A DNA stretch of 64,000 nt from Heracleum sosnowskyi (lineage: Eukaryota > Streptophyta > Magnoliopsida > Apiales > Apiaceae), in assembly GCA_030848705.1 (NCBI GenBank), contig CM061238.1:27744655-27808654 (forward strand). The letters run 5' to 3'. Shown here one piece after another: positions 57,004 to 64,000 of this stretch; positions within the stretch are counted from its first letter, which is position 1, and each line of letters starts with the position of its first letter. A model generated the notes under the pieces. It made no database searches, was not told where the DNA came from, and worked only from the letters and a program-made list of their open reading frames with translations. Position numbers and translations under genes: made by a program.

Positions 57004-60000
57004 CTATAGGGGAATCCAGCCCTGTTGTTTTACAAGGTAATGAAAATTATGATGAGTATCAGAAGAACAAGTTTGAATTAGTAGAGTTTATAGTAGATGA
57101 AGTTTAATTTACCTTGATTAGTCCTGTTTCAGTACCACATAGAACCATGTCATTTGCTGTGAGTAGGCTAGTTATCTTGCTACCTGCTGATAGTCTTCCC
57201 ACTTTGTGTTGTGTCCCTCTCAGCCATATCTGATTTGCCAAAACGTATAAGAAAATCGAGCAAGATAAACACTGGAATCATGCATCAACGGGGTACGAGG
57301 GAGGACATATGCAGCCTTACTATTATCTTAGAAAGATGTTTTAAGTGAAAGAGCAGATAGCAAATGAAAACTAAACTTTCGGCCTATAGTGTGGTGTCAA
57401 GGACTGATAGAATGATCACCTGAAGACTATTCATTGAAGAACTGCATTGCAAGTAAATGAAGTCTTCGACTACTCTCATTGCTGTTATAGTTGTACTTTT
57501 TCCCGGCACTATTGACATCTGGGGTTTGCTGTTTCTTCTCCATTCCTACAATATTGTACCGAACTTTAACTGGTAAGACTTTGAACGACATACAATTAAT
57601 ATTATCAAGAAATGTATCGTCCTTACCTTGATAGAAGAACCCTCAACAATTGAACTTGCACTATACAACAAATCTTTATATATTGCAATTGAATTTATTG
57701 ATTTTCGTTGAATCCTCCAGCTCCATATTGGCGCTTTTAGCTCTTGATGACGGTTGTTTATTAGAGTCACCTCCTGCATAATTTAAGAAATGCATTAGTA
57801 GGCAATTGGCAATGAGAAATAGGCATTAGTCTTTGGACTCAAATTCTACAACACTATCCAAGACTGTAACTGACCTGTATGCTTGAGTCCAAGCAGCCTA
57901 AGTAATATTTTCCTTCTTTTGCATATACGCACTTAACATTTTTCTTCTTGTAAACATCCTTGTCCTTTTTAGATGCGTCAAACACCTAGTGATACAGATT
58001 TTTCTTAGAAAAAAACAATCATATGCCAACCTAAATATATAAAATCACCATGTTTAATAATCTGAACAGGTATATGAATTGTCTCATTACCTTCATATTG
58101 TTGCTTTGGGTAATTATAAAAATCATGTTGCCAGAAGTATCTATACTTTGAACTGAGCTTTTTGCAGCTATTACTTGAATGCACTCTAGTTTCTGCTCAA
58201 CCATTTGCCAAATCTGTAGAAAGGGGATAATGATCCACTTAATAATGTCGGAAAAGTCAAATTTTATGTTCATCAAGTAACACTGAAAAACTGTTAATGT
58301 TAGACATACCCGGATGGTTTTGTCTGCAGATCCAGTCAAGAGGCAATTATGTGGTTCAAGAAGTGAAAAGCATGTCACTGCCTTTTTATGCACCTTGATG
58401 TCTCTTACAAGAGTGGCACTCTGTCCCTTGACATCCCATGCCTGTGAAAAAATACATATGAGTTTCAATTCTCTCTCAAACTCTCAGAGGCTCTCCTTGA
58501 TTTCTGAACGTGAACATTTCAAATTTCAACTTTGTCTCCTTATACAAATTTTTGAAAAAAAAAAAACTTGTTTCCCTTTGTGAGATTATCATCATAAGAA
58601 CGTAAAAAATACTTGTTTCCCTTTGTAAGACCATCATCATAAGAACCTGACCTTGATTGAACCATCTGCATATCCACTATACAGCTCTCCTCTGAAGTAG
58701 ATGAGGGCAGTTACTGCTCCACTGCAGTTATTGCCCATCTCCAGAACTTGTGTATGAACGCAAGATATTCTCTGCTCTTCCATTGGAATGAATAAAATGC
58801 ATGTGTAAGAATTTCTTTCAGAAGCTTCAATATATAATGAAGTAATTAATGCACTCCAAATTCTGTGCTCATCGGTCATCACTATTTGCTAGTCTTAGCA
58901 TCACTCTTAAGGATTTTTCCATTTCCATATCCGTGAAATGTTGATATTGGTACTGCTATTGCTATCAGAATACGTCTTTGTCAATAGCATATACGTAATA
59001 AGGAAGATTGGTGAACTGTGAACTGTGATGCATACTAGTAATAAGTTTTAAGAGCCTCCTTGTGCTTAATTCTGTCATCTTATTTGATAACCTGTTTTAG
59101 AATATACTAAATGATCCTGGTAAGGCCTTCCTCTAAAACCTTAAGGTGTTAGAGGAAGGCCTTACCAGGATCATATAGTATATTCTAACAACCTGTGCAG
59201 TTATCAAATCCAATATTTTTTTCCTTGCCTGATTCAATTTAAAAAATATCTATTTACTTTCTAAGATAGTACTTCCATTCTTAACTATTATGTTAAAAAA
59301 GTAGAGATGAATTTTCTAGATGTATATAGCTGGTGACAAGCTAGCCAGCTGGGGAACGATTGCTATTCGGTGCATAAAAATGTGATGAGCCGTGAGGACA
59401 ATAGGTATGGAGGCTTTCTTGTATGAAGTAGTTTTTTACTGCTTTAAATGAAAATAGTTGTGTACTTCTCTAACTCACCCATTTATCTGGTTGCAAATAA
59501 TCAGCTACTTTCAGTAATTCCTCAGCCATCCAGGTTATACTTGATAAGCGTCTTAAAGACTCTCTGACTCCTTCAGAGAAATGAACTAGCTTCTGCATTG
59601 CTGTTAAAAAATTAATAATCAGTATGACTGACATAATCTTTTCCGTAGATGCAATCGACAAGTATGACTCATACATTGTGGATCCCCTGCTAGTGTTCTT
59701 GCTAAAACATATCAAGTTCTTAGACATCTATATTTCATATCTTTTAGGGGATAGTACTGAATGATGGCCCTTACTACTAAACCTATGGAATGTCAAGTGC
59801 TGTGAAAATACTAGTCAATGATTTTTTCCTGTTGCAGTATCCGTGGCAAACTGGCAATTCATGAATTTCAGATATACGTGACATGAATTTCAAGAAATGT
59901 AAAAAGTATGATTAAAATTGATATGTTTGCTGAACCACTGAGCCTCTACTTTACTTTGCTGTGTCATTTAATTTTTTTTTTTTTTATTAATTGGGGAAAT

Positions 60001-63000
60001 GCATAGTTTAGTTATCGACCCATTTTCTGTATTTGACGCATATAAACTTTTGATAGTATGAGCATACCTCTACCAGAAGCATAATTATATATGCATAAAC
60101 ACGCTAGAAGTCTTTCTTCAAGCTCCAGTCCAGGATGCACATATTGTTCAATGGAACCAAGTAAAATCTCACTAGCCGAATATCTCAAGTCATTCGGAGT
60201 TTTCACAAGTTCACAGCCAAGCCATGCTATCGTGGTGAGACACTCTTGAGCAATCCTCTTTGACTTGCTCTGTAATCCCTTTTCCAAAGCATGGAAAACA
60301 GGCTTTCCAAACCTTATGATGTGTCTTGCAATTTTGTTGGACCAAGTGTCCGTACCAGCATCCTGCATTTCAAGTATTATCGTCCCAACTACTAGATAAG
60401 CAATCTTTGGTCTATATATTTGCAATGCTACACTGACTATGATTAACTTACTTGTATGCTTTGGTCTGACCAATCAATGTTTCTTATAATATTCTTGTGA
60501 TGCAATGAAACCAGGCCAGCCTTCTTAACCAACCATGCTACTGTATATGGTTCTCCTGTCCAAGCATAAGTTCCACCTAGGTTTGACAAAATGAATGCTG
60601 AGTTCTGTGTAGCAGGATTGTCATCACACACCAAGGCTTCAAGGATGATTTCCATTGCCTCTTTGCAATATATACTTGTATCAGATGAATCTTCCTGAAA
60701 ATTAGTATCACCTAGCTTGCATTAGTCAGACCACGTGTACAGAAAGCCTTAAAGCTCAAAATTTATAAATTAAACTTCTATTCAGACCAGCAAAAGATCT
60801 ATGTGGTAAGATCATTGGTTTAGAGTTGAGTAGAGTTTCTAATTCTTTGCTGGATTGCATTACAAGAAAGATAATGTACCTTGTAATAAATTATGTGAAG
60901 GAGTAAAGGCGAGTGCTACATCTGTTACTGAGTATAAAAACGCATGATAACTTGTGCTTACCAACATTTCTAAGTGGAGCAACAGATTTGCGGCTAAAAG
61001 TTTGTGCTCAGGCTGTGATTGTATGGCATGGAGCAGTGAATCACGAATATCATTGGTTCGTCCTTCTTTTTCTACCTGCTGCAATAGGCTAATTGCTGAT
61101 GTCCTGAGTTGCAAATATATCACATTAGTTCATAACTATTTGTCGTACAGCTCATAACCTCAACTATACCACGTGGTTAAACATAGACTGTACAGTTTGA
61201 TTAATAACAGTTCTTTACACATGATGAGAAAAAATTGGGCTTATGTATGTTTATAAATGTGTGCCTGTGTATTTTTGTTTAGTGACATAGTTACAAAGCC
61301 TCTTCATACCTTGGAATGCGAAGTATTTCATTCAAAAACTCTAGTCCAGCATATATAGCAGGCTTATGCTTACTTAACAGGAGAGAAATGACTGGAGCTA
61401 TAGGAGTGAACTGCGATATTTGTTTTCTGCACTTTCCATCAAACCGCATACATCTAACAAGAACAGCAGCCAAAGAGATGAACTCTTGTAGATTCTCTTG
61501 CTTTGGTGCATTTAGTAGTCCACATAGTACTCTAGGTGAACTGATTGCCTCCAAGTGCATGTTGTTTGTTGCATAATCACATGCAGTGATTAAAACTTCA
61601 ATAATCATCAGTGATGCTGCAGGTGGTGTCACCTTAGGTGAACTTAAACTACATTTTTGACTGTTTGAACTGCAGATAACTTCCAGAAGGACCGGTAAGA
61701 GCTCTAAATTATTTATCTCTGCAGGAGATGGATTAACAAAGTAGATTAGTGTAGCTGCCTCATATACGTTCCTTTTTAAAGCAGTTACCAAATCCGATAA
61801 ACGTAATCCCTTCTTTTTTATATCCTCTACAACAGACTTGTTCACTGAAATGATTGTAGAAAGTATAGAAACTGATGTTCTTATAACCCCTTCTTCTTTG
61901 GATGTTGAAATTGCCATGAGCAGCTGATCTATGATAATATCCTTTAACATGGAATATTTAGCTCCGGCTTTTTTGTTTAAGATTTCATATACTGTTGTTA
62001 TTTCAACCGTGTAATCCTCCTCTCCCAGGTCTTCTGAGAAGCATAGCTTTGAAATTAGCTTCTCAAGTACCCCCACTTGTTCAATATGGGAATTTTCTTC
62101 AGGATGTAAAAAGATCTCATCAATGTTGTTTTCTGAACTGAATCTTTTCTTTCTTCTTGCAGAACTTCCTGGAATATATTCCTCAGAACGATAGTAGTTC
62201 TGCAAAGTTGCAGATCCTATACTATCTGATTGTGCAAATTCTTGCAGCTGTATTCTTCTGTGAGATGTTTCTTCTTCCATGTGGCAGTTCAAGAAAGTAT
62301 GTGATTCACTTAATCCGGCTTCCAACTGGGATAAGTTTAAGTCTCTGAGTGAGCTAGAGAATGTTCTGGAACCAAATATAGTTATGTCTTCTTTACGAAT
62401 GAGTGCATCCCACCTACGCATTGACGAGCTAGGAGATTGGCGCTTCCTGATTAGATAAGTGCAAGCATTCATGTTTAATAATCAATACCAACATCATTTA
62501 TATAGAGCATATAGAAAGCAAACAATTCATGTATTAAAATCTGCAACTATGAACTGAACTGATTTGAAATTTCTTCTGGATTGACTGCAACTATTCTTTC
62601 CATTCCAAATGAGGCTTCAGAATCTTCTGCATATTCCTGATCCAAAAATATATACAAGCAAGCAACTGGAGTTATACTTGTTGAAGGACATCATATAATT
62701 AGGAATATATTAAGCATCAAAATCTTCTTTAACATGTTGTGTTTTACATAACTACCTTAAAATCATCTTCATCTATAAAATCACTTCTGCGTGAACTTGA
62801 AGATAATGGTGTGTTTGACTGGGATTCCTTAAGGATGTCTCTAAGGCATCGGATATCCGAGGTTCTGTTCCTATCATCGACTAAGAGGTTCCTTAAGTAC
62901 GTGGATACTTTGGACTCTTCTGCTGCTGATGCAACCGATACATTTTCTACAGGATCAAGTGGATGCACCTTTTCAAACTGCATTGGAGAAGTAGTTTTAA

Positions 63001-64000
63001 CTTAAAGATTTATTATCTGAAACAGAGAATGTGTCTATACAGAAGAAAATAATGCACAAAAGCCAGCATCCTTCTATGTAGACTACTGTTGCCCAAACAT
63101 TGCTTTCTCTTCTTTCATTCTCTCAAAATGGTCATATGCAAAAATAAATTTTGCATGCACATAAATACATATTGATTTCACATAGACCTGAACCAGAAAC
63201 TACACTGGAAGTGAGGGGCAGCACTAGCACCACAACTATAACCGGTATTTTTTACGATATTTTTGGTTTGTTGTTTATGGCACACATATCCCAAGTTATC
63301 TGATCAAAACTTTTACAGTAGTGTTAGTAGATAGAAGTACTTCATCCAATAATAAATATTTAAGGCTCCCGTCACTAAAATGCCTTTATTTTTGTTCGAT
63401 ATTAAGACCTCGGGTATTTTTAAGCTCTGATGCCATATTAAATTACCAGCTCTCGCAAAATCAGTTAGTAGAGAAGCTAAATCTAGTTGATCATACATAA
63501 ACAGATATTATAAGAAAACTAACTATATCAGTATATATAAGAAGATTTAGTTATGGCTCACGCTACTATAAGCTTGCTGGCTGCATTCACGTTCAGGGGG
63601 ATGTTGAGATTCCGTAATGGACTTCATATTTCTGTCCATGACAAAGATGAACTAAAGATGAGACACTTCAAATGTGGAATTAAAAAGCTTCAATTGAATA
63701 AAACATTCGAAAAAACTTACAGTAAATTCTCTGATTTATTATCATCAGGTAGAGCAGCAGAAACTCTGCGACTCCGCGATGCATCTCCATAAAACATAAC
63801 TTGATAATACATTAACCACCCCTTATATTGCTTTGCTATCAATCTCAATCCTTCACCAACTTCACCTTGTCCAGAATTGAAATGATTCATTGCCCCTGAC
63901 TTTCTTCTTGTATTTACCTCCTGCCTTTCGGATACAATGCATGACTCGAAAATATTGGTGCACAACTTAGGAGCAAATTCTTTATAAACAAGCACAGGTG
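57004..64000 (-). CDS. LIN/CERBERUS-like ARM-repeat and WD40 protein (putative E3 ubiquitin ligase family), 5' end off the window
   Basis: Modelled exons (minus): 63721-64000 (runs off), 62756-62977, 62560-62636, 61310-62446, 60962-61103, 60452-60694, 60068-60362, 59479-59600, 58652-58771, 58310-58441, 58091-58213, 57875-57985, 57627-57773, 57420-57545, 57113-57229 and 57004-57021. From the second exon on, all phases agree. The middle (exons 4-8) is an ARM/HEAT-like alpha-helical region, with EGVRESLRRLSSITWMAEEL as a family hallmark. Exons 9-15 form WD40 blades (for example LLTGSADKTIRVW-like and LYSGYADGSIK). It ends LIKGWIPL. In legumes LIN/CERBERUS carries a U-box and is needed for symbiotic infection. 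No U-box is visible here. It would be N-terminal to the ARM region, so it could be absent or encoded beyond the window. The first exon ends in a phase that does not fit the second, so a small exon in 62978-63720 is probably missed. Confidence 0.78.
59091..59195. repeat. Near-perfect hairpin (MITE-like) in an intron of the LIN-like gene
   Basis: TTAGAATATACTAAATGATCC... up to CCTTCCTCTAA on the left is followed, after a loop of about 12 nt (AACCTTAAGGTG), by TTAGAGGAAGGCCTTACC... and TATATTCTAA on the right. The arms of about 43 bp show one internal mismatch. It lies between the exons at 59479-59600 and 58652-58771. Confidence 0.8.

Noticed and set aside
63553..63792. 79-codon plus-strand ORF at the right edge
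   Set aside because: It overlaps the minus-strand exon of the LIN-like gene and its intron border, with no recognisable family.

Overview
The window is nuclear DNA of a flowering plant, most likely a eudicot. It shows spliced genes of plant families (a GH28 polygalacturonase, a membrane-type UDP-glucuronate decarboxylase, a LIN/CERBERUS-like ARM-WD40 protein), Ty3/gypsy and Ty1/copia retroelements, and a CACTA-type DNA transposon in AT-rich DNA. Nothing prokaryotic is present. The species cannot be fixed from the sequence alone.

Layout. (1) 607-11135: a nearly complete 10.5-kb Ty3/gypsy retrotransposon of the Tat lineage, Retand-like, with gag-pol on the minus strand. It has 526-bp LTRs differing at 10 sites by my count, a perfect 5-bp target duplication (AAACC), dual RNase H domains, a tandem-repeat array beside the 3' LTR, and a spliced ORF on the opposite strand with its own promoter-like upstream region. 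Both coding regions carry stops or frameshifts. (2) 11136-14120: AT-rich intergenic DNA with a 0.7-kb foldback element. (3) 14120-14412: the last exon of a phylloplanin-like secreted protein gene on the minus strand. (4) 14471-39290: a 24.8-kb element with CACTA-type termini (CACTACAAGAAAAA). It contains seven head-to-tail copies of a ~3.2-kb unit, followed by a broken importin-alpha-like gene and a right subterminal repeat region. No transposase is visible, so it looks non-autonomous. (5) 39.75-44.85 kb: a copia 3' end with its LTR, a duplicated scrap of the decarboxylase gene, and a decayed chromovirus (chromodomain gypsy). (6) 45.75-64 kb: the gene-rich part, with polygalacturonase (+), splicing factor SYF1/XAB2 (+, one frameshift), UDP-xylose synthase (-, eight exons including one AT-AC intron) and the LIN-like gene (-, running off the right edge).

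The host genes do not form a pathway together. Polygalacturonase and UDP-xylose synthase both concern cell-wall polysaccharides, but they are unrelated, separately regulated genes. The most unusual object is the CACTA-type element: a short gene-capturing transposon (reconstructed single-unit form about 5.7 kb) appears to have been expanded inside its own termini by seven-fold tandem amplification. That multiplied a promoter-like region, a small acidic exon, two tRNA-like modules and a set of hairpins upstream of the captured gene. Coordinates of splice sites and repeat borders were read by eye and may be off by a base or two.
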